Assembly: GCA_022711465.1 (NCBI GenBank) | Contig: JAKLEZ010000010.1 | Coordinates: 124,001-188,000, forward strand | Reading direction: 5' to 3' | DNA: 64,000 nt | Origin: Planctomycetota bacterium | GTDB taxonomy: Bacteria > Planctomycetota > Phycisphaerae > UBA1845 > PWPN01 | Part shown: in pieces, positions 18,172-26,636 of the stretch | Numbering within the stretch: the stretch's first letter is position 1 | Layout: every line of letters begins with the position of its first letter | The notes under the pieces: generated by a model | What the model saw: the letters and a program-made list of their open reading frames with translations, nothing else | Database searches by the model: none | What the model was told of the DNA's origin: nothing | Translations under genes and position numbers: made by a program

Positions 18172-18573
18172 ATGCTGCATCCGTTAATCAAGGCCGTTGA
18201 GGACAAGGCCCGCCAGCCCAAGCCGCCGTCGTTTGACATCGGTGACCGGGTCAAGGTTCACGTGCGCATCGTTGAGGGCGACAAGCACCGCATCCAGCCC
18301 TACGAAGGTGATGTCATCGCCCGTCGCGGCAAAGGGATGGGCGAGTCGTTCACCGTGCGGCGTATCGTGAATAACGAGGGTGTGGAGCGCATTTTCCCGC
18401 TTCATTCGCCCAAGATCGCCAAGGTTGAGTTGGTTCGCTCCGGCCATGTCCGCAGGGCGAAGCTCTACTACCTGCGCGACCGCGTCGGCAAGGCCCGTCG
18501 GGTGAAGGACCGCAAGCGGACCACCGCGGGCAAGACCGAAGGGGCGACCGAGGCGGTGGGCACTCAGAGCTGA
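18172..18573 (+). CDS. rplS: 50S ribosomal protein L19
   Basis: This 133-residue protein has the L19 core: [57 protein letters not shown] and [21 protein letters not shown]19 sits at the interface of the ribosomal subunits. The last ~20 residues ([13 protein letters not shown]) are an extra low-complexity tail of the kind common in planctomycetes. The ATG at 18172 follows the sequence GGAGGAACGACATC. A hairpin with a T-rich tail at 18613-18650 may end the operon here. Confidence 0.95.
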   Translation: MLHPLIKAVEDKARQPKPPSFDIGDRVKVHVRIVEGDKHRIQPYEGDVIARRGKGMGESFTVRRIVNNEGVERIFPLHSPKIAKVELVRSGHVRRAKLYYLRDRVGKARRVKDRKRTTAGKTEGATEAVGTQS

Positions 18574-18612
18574 GCCGCCAGCGTCGTCGTCGCCATCCAG
18601 CGAATCATCCCG

Positions 18613-18650
18613 GAGCACGCCCCGGCCGAAGCCGGTGTGCTCTTCCTGTT
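18613..18650 (+). terminator. Probable terminator after rplS
   Basis: GAGCAC at 18613-18618 pairs with GTGCTC at 18637-18642, and CCGGC at 18622-18626 with GCCGG at 18631-18635 around a CGAA loop. A small internal bulge separates the two stems. TTCCTGTT follows. The U-tract is imperfect, so it may attenuate rather than fully stop transcription. Confidence 0.5.
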
Positions 18651-18685
18651 GAGCAACCGCCCGCGATCGATCATCATGGCCCGCC

Positions 18686-19054
18686 ATGGACGACCGAGCC
18701 GAACTGGGCCGAGCCGGCGAGAGACGCGCGGCCCGGTTTCTGCGCCAACTGGGCTACCGGCTGGTCGCCCGCAACTATCGTTGTCCGCTGGGCGAGATCG
18801 ACCTGGTCGTCCTGGACCGGCACATCATCGTGTTCGTCGAGGTCAAGACCCGCACCAGTGACGAGTATGCCGCCCCGGAGGACGCGGTGACGCTTGAGAA
18901 GCAGCGAAGGCTGAGCCGCAGTGCCCGGTTCTTCATTCGCCAGACCCGCTCCGGCGGCCGCCCCTGCCGGTTCGACGTGGTGGCCATCACGCTCGGCGAT
19001 GCCGGCCGGATGTCGGTCAAGCACTTCAAGAGCGCGTTCGTGGTCCAGACGTGA
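18686..19054 (+). CDS. yraN: YraN/UPF0102-family predicted endonuclease
   Basis: This 122-residue protein belongs to the UPF0102 family with a Holliday-junction-resolvase-like nuclease fold. Key pieces are GRAGERRAARFLRQLGYRLVARNYR, the GEIDLVV segment with the acidic pair, and VFVEVKTR with the E-x-K metal site. The position downstream of rplS is the usual one for this gene in many bacteria. Its biological role is not settled; involvement in DNA uptake or recombination has been suggested. The last bases are close to the tatD start at 19062. Confidence 0.9.
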   Translation: MDDRAELGRAGERRAARFLRQLGYRLVARNYRCPLGEIDLVVLDRHIIVFVEVKTRTSDEYAAPEDAVTLEKQRRLSRSARFFIRQTRSGGRPCRFDVVAITLGDAGRMSVKHFKSAFVVQT

Positions 19055-19061
19055 AGTCTAT

Positions 19062-19856
19062 ATGGAACTTTTTGACACCCATTGCCACCTCAGCTTCGCC
19101 GACCTGGCCGCCCGAGCCGGGGAGGTCGTCGCCGGTGCCATTGCAGCCGGCGTCACCCGTTTCATCACTGTGGCGAGCGGATCGCAGGAGGCTTGCACGG
19201 CGATCGGGCTTCGCCAGAGGCACACCCATCTCTGGGTCGCCGCCGGGATTCACCCCCACGAGGCCGGCAAGGCCGATCCGGAGGAGTTTGCCCGGCTGGC
19301 GGCGTTATGGAAGGAGCGGCCCGAGATCGTGGCCGCCGGCGAGATCGGTCTGGACTACCACTACGACTTCAGCCCGCGTGATGTGCAGCGCTCGGTCTTC
19401 ATGCGGCAGCTCGAGCTGGCCCGAACCACCGGGCTCCCCATCATCATTCACTCCCGCGAGGCTCACGGCGATGCGGTACGAATCCTGCTGGACCAAGGAT
19501 ACGCCGGCCGGCGGGTCGTGTTCCACTGCTTCAGCGGCACGCCGGAGCAGGCCGTCGAGCTCCGATCGCACGGATGGTGGACGTCCTTCACCGGGGTCAT
19601 CACCTTCAAGAAGGCCGACGTCTCGCGCCGGGTTTGCGTTGAGACGCCGGTCGATCAGCTCATGTTCGAGACCGACTCGCCCTACCTGTCCCCCGAGCCG
19701 GTGCGCGGCATGAAGCCCAACGAGCCCAGGAACCTGCCTCACACCGTCCGATTTGCGGCCGAACTCAGGGGCATGGAACTCGACGATCTGGCCGCGGCAA
19801 GCACGGCCAACGCGGAGAGGTTCTTTGGCCTGGATCAGCGGGGCTGCAACCAGTAG
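19062..19856 (+). CDS. tatD: TatD-family metal-dependent DNase
   Basis: This 264-residue protein has the TatD amidohydrolase-type barrel. The N-terminal metal motif is DTHCHLSF, followed by WVAAGIHPHEA, AGEIGLDYHYDFSP with the bridging Glu, PIIIHSREAHGDA, VFHCFSG and FETDSPYLSPEP with the final metal Asp. TatD enzymes cleave DNA in 3'-5' direction and act in DNA repair and quality control. The ATG at 19062 lies 7 bp after the yraN stop. The 3' end overlaps the convergent M48 peptidase gene by 22 bp. Confidence 0.94.
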   Translation: MELFDTHCHLSFADLAARAGEVVAGAIAAGVTRFITVASGSQEACTAIGLRQRHTHLWVAAGIHPHEAGKADPEEFARLAALWKERPEIVAAGEIGLDYHYDFSPRDVQRSVFMRQLELARTTGLPIIIHSREAHGDAVRILLDQGYAGRRVVFHCFSGTPEQAVELRSHGWWTSFTGVITFKKADVSRRVCVETPVDQLMFETDSPYLSPEPVRGMKPNEPRNLPHTVRFAAELRGMELDDLAAASTANAERFFGLDQRGCNQ

Positions 19857-21346
19857 AGGTAGACGCCGACCGCGAGTCCGATCAGCGTGCCGAAGAAGAG
19901 CAGGATCTTGATCGCCAGGACATGCCGGTTCAGCCGTCTCACCTGCGTCGGATCGGTCGCGTAGGAGCGCAGGCGGCCGACGCGGTTGCTGATACTCGAG
20001 TGTCGCCAACTGCGGGCGTCGACCGGGATCCCATTGAGACTGGCGATGGTCTCGAGGGTCTTGGCGAACACCTCGGCCCCGGTGGCACAGACGGCCAGGG
20101 CAGTCAAGGCCGGCGGATCAGGATCGGGACCGCTGCGTATGGCCGTGCCGTGGAACAGGCACGGTTGATCGCACTCCTCGGGGGGCGGCGTGATGCTGCG
20201 GCTGCCAAACAAGTCGGACTGCCACTCGAAACGGCGAGAGACGATACCGAAGCCCAGGACCCAGGTCAGGATGATCATCGCCATAGCGACCACCTGGAAG
20301 TAGTCCTGCAATCCGGACCGGTTATGGAGCAGCTGGGGCCAGAACTGCACGGCAAGATGGATCGCCCCGCCGACGGCCAGCATGCTCGCAATCGTGAAAA
20401 GCAGGTAGAACAGCATGTGGTGATGCCTGACGTGACCGACCTCATGGCCGAACACCGCCTCGATCTTTCGGTCCTCCATCATCTCGATCAGGCCGTCGGA
20501 GAGCAGGACGTACCGGAGCGGGCGGACGATTCCCATCACTGCCGCGTTGACCACCATGCCGTCGCTCTCCCAGATCAGGATCTCGCGGGAGCGAAATCCG
20601 ACCCGGAGCGACATCGCCTCGAGCCGTTCGCGGAGGTCGCCAGGGGGCAACGGCCGGGTGTGCCAGATATGGCGGAGAGCGACCGGGGCGAACAGAAACA
20701 CGACCCCGGCAATCAGGACGAGCAGCGCCTGGTCGCCCCAGGCCACGCGGGTGAACCGCCGAAGCCAATCCGCATGTTCAGCGACGAAGTCGTTCGCGAA
20801 CAGGATCGGCAGCATGGGGATGAGGATGATCAGCACGTTCTGCCGGATCATGAAGGAAAGAAACGCCCGTCGATTCCACACCGGTCGCATGGGAACCGAC
20901 GCCAGGAGGCGCCGATCCATGGCCACTTCGCGTACCGCCCGATCGGCCGGGTACAGGACAAACCACGACAGGACAACACCCAGGAAGAACGGAGCCAGCA
21001 GGACAAGCTCGTCGAGCCCGTAGACCGATCCGACCACCGGCCAGCTGCGAACCAGCGGCCCCCAGCCGGTACCGTAGAGCAGGAAACACAGCTCCGCGAC
21101 GAGGACGCCGCGAATCGCCGTTCCGCCCTGCGACAGACGTTCCTGGGCGTCGGGCAGCCAGGCAGGGTTCACTTCCAGCCGGTGAAGGACCAGTCGGACG
21201 TAGAGCCAGGCGACCAGGGCGGGGAAAAGCACCTGGGCTGCGACCGTCGCCCAGATCACTTCCGGCCTGGCTACCGTCTGCCACGGAGGTCCATTCAGTG
21301 GAACGCTCAGGGCGATGGCGAAGGCGACAAAGACGATGATCTGCAT
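19835..21346 (-). CDS. Membrane M48-family metalloprotease
   Basis: This 503-residue protein has about six or seven predicted membrane segments. The zinc motif HEVGHVRHHH is near the centre, followed by a membrane segment (LFYLLFTIASMLAVGG). A Glu in FEWQSDLFGSR matches the third zinc ligand (the family ExxxD). These features place it in the M48/Ste24p-HtpX superfamily of membrane quality-control proteases, although the N-terminal half (QIIVFVAFAIALSVPL and long loops) is larger than in HtpX. The ATG at 21346 overlaps the fmt stop as TAATG, which implies translational coupling. It is the last gene of the korA-korB-fmt group on this strand. Its substrate is unknown. Confidence 0.85.
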   Translation of the reverse strand: MQIIVFVAFAIALSVPLNGPPWQTVARPEVIWATVAAQVLFPALVAWLYVRLVLHRLEVNPAWLPDAQERLSQGGTAIRGVLVAELCFLLYGTGWGPLVRSWPVVGSVYGLDELVLLAPFFLGVVLSWFVLYPADRAVREVAMDRRLLASVPMRPVWNRRAFLSFMIRQNVLIILIPMLPILFANDFVAEHADWLRRFTRVAWGDQALLVLIAGVVFLFAPVALRHIWHTRPLPPGDLRERLEAMSLRVGFRSREILIWESDGMVVNAAVMGIVRPLRYVLLSDGLIEMMEDRKIEAVFGHEVGHVRHHHMLFYLLFTIASMLAVGGAIHLAVQFWPQLLHNRSGLQDYFQVVAMAMIILTWVLGFGIVSRRFEWQSDLFGSRSITPPPEECDQPCLFHGTAIRSGPDPDPPALTALAVCATGAEVFAKTLETIASLNGIPVDARSWRHSSISNRVGRLRSYATDPTQVRRLNRHVLAIKILLFFGTLIGLAVGVYLYWLQPR

Positions 21347-22293
21347 TAGGCCCCCAGGGAGACGAACCGGCAACCGGCTTGAACGTGGCGGCCGTTGACG
21401 AAGTCCTGCCAGCCCATGGGGCGTTTGCCGGCCGGCTGGAGACTGTGAATTTCGAGCGTCCCGGAGCCGGTGGCCACGGTCAGAATGGGCGTGACCGTGC
21501 CCGGGGGTGAATCGACGGGCACCGGTGTTGCCGTCGCGGAGATCAGGGTCACCTCGACCGGCCGCCCCTCCGACCCGAGGTACTGGCAGCGGGCCCCGGG
21601 CCAGGGCCACAATGCCCGGCAGCGGCGGGCGATCCATTCGGCGGGTTCATCGAAGCGCAGCAAACCGTCGGCCTTGGAGAGCTTCGGGGCCCGGGTCGCC
21701 TGCGATTCGTCCTGCGGCTTGCCCTCCGGCAGACGATCGCCGGAGAACAGCTTGAACGCGGCGTCGATCGCGTCGCAACCTATGGCCGCCAACCGCCCGT
21801 GCAACTCCTCCTGAGTCTCGTAGGGACCGATGGCCGTCTCCCGCTGCACCAGCACTGGTCCGGCATCCATTCGATCGACCAGGCGGAAGACACTGACCCC
21901 CGTCTTCCGCTCACCGGACAGGATGGCGTGCGCCACCGGGGCCGCCCCGCGGTACTTGGGCAGAAGCGACGCGTGCAGATTAATGCACTCGCTGGGAAAA
22001 ACGGAGCGGACCTCGGCCTGGAGTTTCTGGCCGAAGTCGATCACGACGCCGAGATCGGGTCTGAGCCGGCGGAGGCTCTCGACGCAGTCGGTCGTGTTGA
22101 CGTCCTCACAACGGAGGAGACGCATGCCGTCCTGGGCCGCCCGCGCGGCCACAGGGGTAGGGAGGAGCTTCTTGCCCCGACCGGCCGGCCGGTCAGGCTG
22201 AGTCACGACCAGCACGACTTCGTGGGGGCTGTTGCCCAGCCAGCGCAGGCTGGGCACGGCGAAGTCACCAGTCCCGAAGAACACCACGCGCAT
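21346..22293 (-). CDS. fmt: Methionyl-tRNA formyltransferase
   Basis: This 315-residue enzyme formylates initiator Met-tRNA using 10-formyltetrahydrofolate. The opening RVVFFGTGDFAVPSL is the family signature. The catalytic Asn-x-His occurs in INLHASLLPKYRGAAP, and the Asp in RMDAGPVL. TQPDRPAGRGKKL is the tRNA-acceptor contacting loop. The C-terminal OB-like domain runs from ~205 (KADGLLRFDEPAEWIARRCRAL). There is a 175-bp gap from korB upstream with no visible promoter, so co-transcription with korAB is possible. The downstream peptidase gene overlaps its stop codon. Usually fmt neighbours def; no def is in this window. Confidence 0.95.
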   Translation of the reverse strand: MRVVFFGTGDFAVPSLRWLGNSPHEVVLVVTQPDRPAGRGKKLLPTPVAARAAQDGMRLLRCEDVNTTDCVESLRRLRPDLGVVIDFGQKLQAEVRSVFPSECINLHASLLPKYRGAAPVAHAILSGERKTGVSVFRLVDRMDAGPVLVQRETAIGPYETQEELHGRLAAIGCDAIDAAFKLFSGDRLPEGKPQDESQATRAPKLSKADGLLRFDEPAEWIARRCRALWPWPGARCQYLGSEGRPVEVTLISATATPVPVDSPPGTVTPILTVATGSGTLEIHSLQPAGKRPMGWQDFVNGRHVQAGCRFVSLGA

Positions 22294-22468
22294 GGATCGG
22301 ACTCCTGACGCTCCCCCTGCCGCAACGCCATGATAGCGTCACTGAAGCCCGGTCACCACGGGGAAGGCCTCGAGGATCTGCCGGAGGCAGCTTGCCATCG
22401 CCGCCTGATGGTTCTTGGCATCGGCAACCCGGTACACGCGCATGGTGGAGTCGCCGGCTGTCGCCTTT

Positions 22469-23509
22469 TCAATTCGCTTGCACTTCCCAGGTTTCCGGCC
22501 CGTTGAGCAACTTCTGGAGATCGGGCTCGCCCTTCTCCTTGGTCAGCCGCTGGATCTGCTCTTCGATCAGCTCGTTGTAGACCGCCTGCTCGATATCGCG
22601 GAAGACTCCGATCGGCTCGGGGTAGTCCGGGTAGCGCAGGCGGCTGAGGAGGAAGGCCAGGGCCGGCGAGGTGGCTTTCTCGTCGTGAATGAGGAGGTCG
22701 TAGATGCTGGCTCCGTCGTCGCCCAGTTTGACGACTTCCGGCCGGTAGTCGCGGCGAAGGCGAACGCCCTTGTCCTTGTTCTTCCCGAAGATGAGAGCCT
22801 TGCCGTGCTCGAGCTCGACGATGTTGTCGTCCCGGGTCTCGCGATCGGTGGCGTGATTAAACGCCTCGTTGTTGAAGATGTTGCAGTTCTGATAGATCTC
22901 GACAAAGGCCATTCCGCGGTGCTTGGCCGCCCGCTCGAGAGTATACTGGAGATGGGCGGGATACATGTCCACGGTGCGGGCCACAAAGGTGGCCTCCGCG
23001 CCGATGGCGAAGGAGCAGGGATTGATGCTGGCCCCGACGGAGCCGAACGGCGTCGACACGGTCTTCTTGTTCCGTTCCGATGTCGGTGACACCTGTCCCT
23101 TGGTCAGGCCGTAGATTCGGTTGTTGAACATGAGGATCTTGATGTTGAGATTGCGGCGGATCGAGTGGAGCAGGTGGTTGCCGCCGATGGACAGGCCGTC
23201 ACCGTCACCGGTGATCACCCAAATCTCGAGATCCGGGCGGGCCAGCCGCAGACCGGTTGCCAGGGCCGGGGCCCGTCCGTGGATGCTGTGGATCCCGAAG
23301 GTGTTCATGTAGTACGGCAACCGGCTGGAGCAGCCGATGCCGGAGACGAACACCACGTTGTCCGGGTCCTTGCCGAGATTGCTGAACGCCTTCTTGATCT
23401 GGGCCAGGATGGAGTAGTCGCCGCAGCCTGGGCACCAGCGGATTTCCTGGTTGCTTCCGTAGTCTTTGGGCTGCAGATTAACCACCGGCAAGGTCGCGGT
23501 ATCGGACAT
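22469..23509 (-). CDS. korB: 2-oxoacid:ferredoxin oxidoreductase, beta subunit
   Basis: This 346-residue protein is the thiamine diphosphate-binding subunit of a KorAB-type enzyme. IRWCPGCGDYS carries the CxxC pair for the [4Fe-4S] cluster, with a further Cys in GIGCSSRLPYY. GDGDGLSIGGNHLLHSIRRN is the ThDP/Mg motif, followed by NNRIYGLTKGQVSPTSE. The KorB-like C-terminal TKGQ pattern favours 2-oxoglutarate over pyruvate, but substrate is inference. The partner alpha subunit ends 1 bp upstream, so the two are made together. The enzyme reduces ferredoxin while making acyl-CoA, in keeping with anaerobic metabolism. Confidence 0.93.
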   Translation of the reverse strand: MSDTATLPVVNLQPKDYGSNQEIRWCPGCGDYSILAQIKKAFSNLGKDPDNVVFVSGIGCSSRLPYYMNTFGIHSIHGRAPALATGLRLARPDLEIWVITGDGDGLSIGGNHLLHSIRRNLNIKILMFNNRIYGLTKGQVSPTSERNKKTVSTPFGSVGASINPCSFAIGAEATFVARTVDMYPAHLQYTLERAAKHRGMAFVEIYQNCNIFNNEAFNHATDRETRDDNIVELEHGKALIFGKNKDKGVRLRRDYRPEVVKLGDDGASIYDLLIHDEKATSPALAFLLSRLRYPDYPEPIGVFRDIEQAVYNELIEEQIQRLTKEKGEPDLQKLLNGPETWEVQAN

Positions 23510-23510
23510 G

Positions 23511-25382
23511 TCAATGATCCCCCTCGAGGGTCTGCTGAATCTTGAGTACCAGTTCGGCCACGGTGAACGGTCGGCCCTGCATCTTGTCGATCCCGACGGC
23601 GTCGACCAGGTAGGTGGCGCGAAGGAGCATGAGCAACTGGCCCATATTGAGCTCGGGAACGAGGATCTTCCGGAAGCCCCGGAGAAGGGTACCGAGATTG
23701 CGGGGCATGGGGTTCAGGTGGCGGAGGTGGATGTGGGAGACGCTCCGGCCGGCTTCTCTGGCCCGCTCGACGGCGGTCCGAACGGAGCCGAAGGTTCCGC
23801 CCCAGCTGACCAGGACCAGGTCGCCGTGATCGTCGCCGTAGATGGCCTGATCCGGAATGCTCTCGGCCACCTTGGCGATCTTGGCCGCCCTGAACCGGCA
23901 CATGCGCTCATGGTTCACCGGGTCGTAGGACACACGACCGGTGAGGTCTTCCTTTTCCAATCCGCCGACCCGATGGGCCAGCCCCCGGGTGCCGGGCAGC
24001 GCCCAGGGACGGGCGAGGTCCGGGTTGCGGGAGTAAGGCCTGAAGCCCTCGGGATCGGTGGGGTGGGCCACGGGAATCTTGGGCAGGTCCTCGACCCGGG
24101 GAACGCGCCACGGCTCCGATCCATTGGCCAGGTAGCCGTCGCTGAGCATGATCACGGGAGTCATGTACCTGACCGCGATCTTGAAAGCCTCAAACGCCGT
24201 CCAGAAGCAGTCCGAGGGTGACTGGGCGGCGAGAATGGGCAACGGGCACTCTCCGTGGCGCCCGCCGACAGCCTGAAGCAGGTCGGCCTGCTCGGTCTTG
24301 GTGGGCAAACCGGTGCTCGGGCCGGCCCGCTGGACATTGATGATCACGACCGGCAATTCGAGCATGACCGCCAGGCCGAGGGCCTCGCTCTTGAGGGCCA
24401 TGCCCGGCCCGCTCGTGCCGGTGGCGGCCATGGCCCCCCCATACGCCGCCCCGATCGCCGCACACATTGCGGCAATCTCGTCCTCAGCCTGGAAGACCTT
24501 GACCTGGAAGTTCTTGTGCTTGACCAGCTCGTGGAGGATGTCGCTGGCCGGCGTAATCGGGTAGCCGGTGTAGAAGAGCCGCTTGCCGGCTTGCCACGCG
24601 GCGGCAATCAGACCGTAGGCGGCCGCGTCGTTTCCCCTGATCTTGCGATAGACGCCCGGCTCCTGCCTGGCGGGCAGAATTCGATAGTGGACCTGAAAGA
24701 GCTCGGTGGTGTTGCCGTAGTTGAAGCCCGCCCGAAGGGCCAACTCGTTGGCCTGGCGGAGCTTCTCGTCCTTGCCGAACTTCTCCTGAAGCCACCGGAG
24801 GGTCGGGGCCAAGGGACGCTCATACAGCCAGTAGGTCAAGCCCAGGGCGAAGATGTTCTTGCAGCGTTCCGCATCTTTGTGCTTGAGCCCCACGTCCTTA
24901 ACGCAGTCCAGCGTCAGCCGGGTCATGGGCACCTTGTGCAGGTGGTAGCCGGCCAGCTCGTCGCCCTCAAGCGGGTCCTTGTCGTAGCCTGCCTGCTTGA
25001 TGGTCTGGGGCGTGAACGCGTCGGAGTTGACGATGAGATGGCCGCCTCGCTCCAGATCGCCGAGGTTGACTTTGAGGGCTGCAGGGTTCATTGCCACCAG
25101 GGTCTGAACGGTATCCCCGGGCGTGAATATCTCGGTGCTGGCGAAGTTGATCTGGAAGCCGGAGACACCGGCGAGACTGCCGGCCGGGGCACGGATCTCG
25201 GCGGGGAAATCCGGCAGGGTAGCCAGGTCGTTGCCCACCAATGCGGTCGCGTTGGTGAACTGGGTACCGACCACCTGCATGCCGTCGCCGGAGTCGCCGG
25301 CGAACCGGACGATGGCGCTCTTGAGGTCTTCCAGGTTCTTGGCCGCAGCGGCCTGCTCGATTTGGGTATCCAGTCTCGTCAC
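23511..25382 (-). CDS. korA: 2-oxoacid:ferredoxin oxidoreductase, fused gamma-alpha subunit
   Basis: This 623-residue protein joins an N-terminal gamma domain ([18 protein letters not shown], residues ~25-200) to the alpha pyrimidine-binding domain. That second domain starts near [31 protein letters not shown] and continues through the [19 protein letters not shown] Glu-containing motif and [18 protein letters not shown]. This arrangement is typical of KorA from bacteria using ferredoxin. A C-terminal domain closes with [12 protein letters not shown]. Together with KorB it oxidatively decarboxylates a 2-oxoacid to acyl-CoA. The ATG at 25382 is the first of the minus-strand group; a 7-bp-stem hairpin lies ~110 bp upstream at 25492-25508. 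Confidence 0.92.
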   Translation of the reverse strand: MTRLDTQIEQAAAAKNLEDLKSAIVRFAGDSGDGMQVVGTQFTNATALVGNDLATLPDFPAEIRAPAGSLAGVSGFQINFASTEIFTPGDTVQTLVAMNPAALKVNLGDLERGGHLIVNSDAFTPQTIKQAGYDKDPLEGDELAGYHLHKVPMTRLTLDCVKDVGLKHKDAERCKNIFALGLTYWLYERPLAPTLRWLQEKFGKDEKLRQANELALRAGFNYGNTTELFQVHYRILPARQEPGVYRKIRGNDAAAYGLIAAAWQAGKRLFYTGYPITPASDILHELVKHKNFQVKVFQAEDEIAAMCAAIGAAYGGAMAATGTSGPGMALKSEALGLAVMLELPVVIINVQRAGPSTGLPTKTEQADLLQAVGGRHGECPLPILAAQSPSDCFWTAFEAFKIAVRYMTPVIMLSDGYLANGSEPWRVPRVEDLPKIPVAHPTDPEGFRPYSRNPDLARPWALPGTRGLAHRVGGLEKEDLTGRVSYDPVNHERMCRFRAAKIAKVAESIPDQAIYGDDHGDLVLVSWGGTFGSVRTAVERAREAGRSVSHIHLRHLNPMPRNLGTLLRGFRKILVPELNMGQLLMLLRATYLVDAVGIDKMQGRPFTVAELVLKIQQTLEGDH

Positions 25383-25491
25383 GGATGTCTGACGCTGACG
25401 ACCGGGTGCGAGGAGGATCGCGGTGGTCGCCGAAGCGCCCTCCCTTGTCTGCTGCAGGGCAGCGCGCGGCTACTCACGAGACCACATGTCC

Positions 25492-25508
25492 CGCGGCAGA
25501 CTGCCGCG
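25492..25508 (-). other. Hairpin in the korA upstream region
   Basis: CGCGGCA (25492-25498) and TGCCGCG (25502-25508) form a perfect 7-bp stem with a 3-base loop, ~110 bp upstream of the korA ATG. No T-tract follows in either direction. It could be an operator, an mRNA-leader stem or chance in a GC-rich genome. Confidence 0.3.
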
Positions 25509-25637
25509 CCATCCCATACGGTTTCCATCTGAAGGTCACACGCAACGCGAGTATCAGGAACCGACATTAAGATAACTTATTAGCCGGCCGCTGCAAACCG
25601 GCCGCCGGTGGAGTATAGGAGCAACAGGCGGGTGGAC

Positions 25638-26624
25638 CTACTCGGCCGCGTCCAAACTGGCCTTTTCCAGGTCGGCCCGAGAGCGGAGCACCACCAGGCC
25701 TCCCGGGAGTGCCCAGATCAGCTGGATCAGTCGCCCGAAGAACGAGAGGGACAACGCCGCCTCGGGACTGCCCAGTCCTGCGGCTCCGGCGAACAGCTCC
25801 TGGAAAGTCAGTTCCATCACGCCGATCGGCAACGCCCCGGTGAGCAGACAGATCGGGGTATAGGCCAGATACACCGGAAACGCCGTCCACGGATCGGTGC
25901 CCACCACGCCCAGGGCCCATCCTGCGAGGAAATACGCTGCAATGGAAATCGTTTGGAGAACGAAAGTTAAGCACATTGAGACGAGTATCCGTCCCAGGTC
26001 TTGACGGAAGGCCATGATCGCCTTGTCCACGCGGTGAATGTGCCGGCTGAGAGGCAGAATCGCGACCACTCGCCACAGTTGGAGTGCACGGCGAACGTAA
26101 GCCGACGCGTACAAACCTACGCCGGCCACGAGGACCAGCAGGAGAAGGCCGATGACCCGCCCCCACACCTTGAAGGCCGGATTGTCCCAGTCGACCAGGA
26201 CAATGACGCCGGCCATGAGCAACAGGCCGAGCACGCCCACCGCCCGATCGAAGAAGACGGCCGTGACCGCCTCGTGCTTCAGGGGTGTGTCTCGAGCGAC
26301 GTAGTAGGCTTTGACCGAATCGCCGCCGGGCGTCCCCACCGGCAAGGCGCTGATCACGAAGTTTCCCGCGAAGGTGACCTTCACGGCTTGCCACACGGAG
26401 AGATGGACCCGCTGGACTGCCAGGAGCACCTTGAGGCGAACCGAGATGAGCAGCACCGCCGGACCGAAGACCAGCACTGCCAGCAGGGCCAGCCGCCAAT
26501 CTGCACTGACCAGAACCTGCTTGAACTGGCCCCAGTCCGTCTTGTGATAGAGCCAAGCCAGAGCCGCGGCGCAAACCGCATAGCGCAGGACGGTCGACAG
26601 CCGCAACCTGGACTCAGCCTCCAT
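25638..26624 (-). CDS. Lysylphosphatidylglycerol synthase transmembrane-type flippase-like protein
   Basis: This 328-residue integral membrane protein has about eight helices. It carries the conserved VGTPGGDSVKAYYV motif and the ALPIGVMELTFQELFA block typical of the AglD/UPF0104 group (lysylphosphatidylglycerol synthase TM region, flippase-like). Homologues are seen next to glycosyltransferases and envelope genes and are suspected to move lipids or dolichol-like glycans; the catalytic aminoacyl-transfer domain is absent here. The ATG at 26624 has GAAGG upstream and lies 12 bp after the SpoIID gene, which suggests one operon (TPR-alphaCTD, SpoIID, flippase). Substrate unknown. Confidence 0.85.
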   Translation of the reverse strand: MEAESRLRLSTVLRYAVCAAALAWLYHKTDWGQFKQVLVSADWRLALLAVLVFGPAVLLISVRLKVLLAVQRVHLSVWQAVKVTFAGNFVISALPVGTPGGDSVKAYYVARDTPLKHEAVTAVFFDRAVGVLGLLLMAGVIVLVDWDNPAFKVWGRVIGLLLLVLVAGVGLYASAYVRRALQLWRVVAILPLSRHIHRVDKAIMAFRQDLGRILVSMCLTFVLQTISIAAYFLAGWALGVVGTDPWTAFPVYLAYTPICLLTGALPIGVMELTFQELFAGAAGLGSPEAALSLSFFGRLIQLIWALPGGLVVLRSRADLEKASLDAAE

Positions 26625-26636
26625 GCGTGCGAACCT

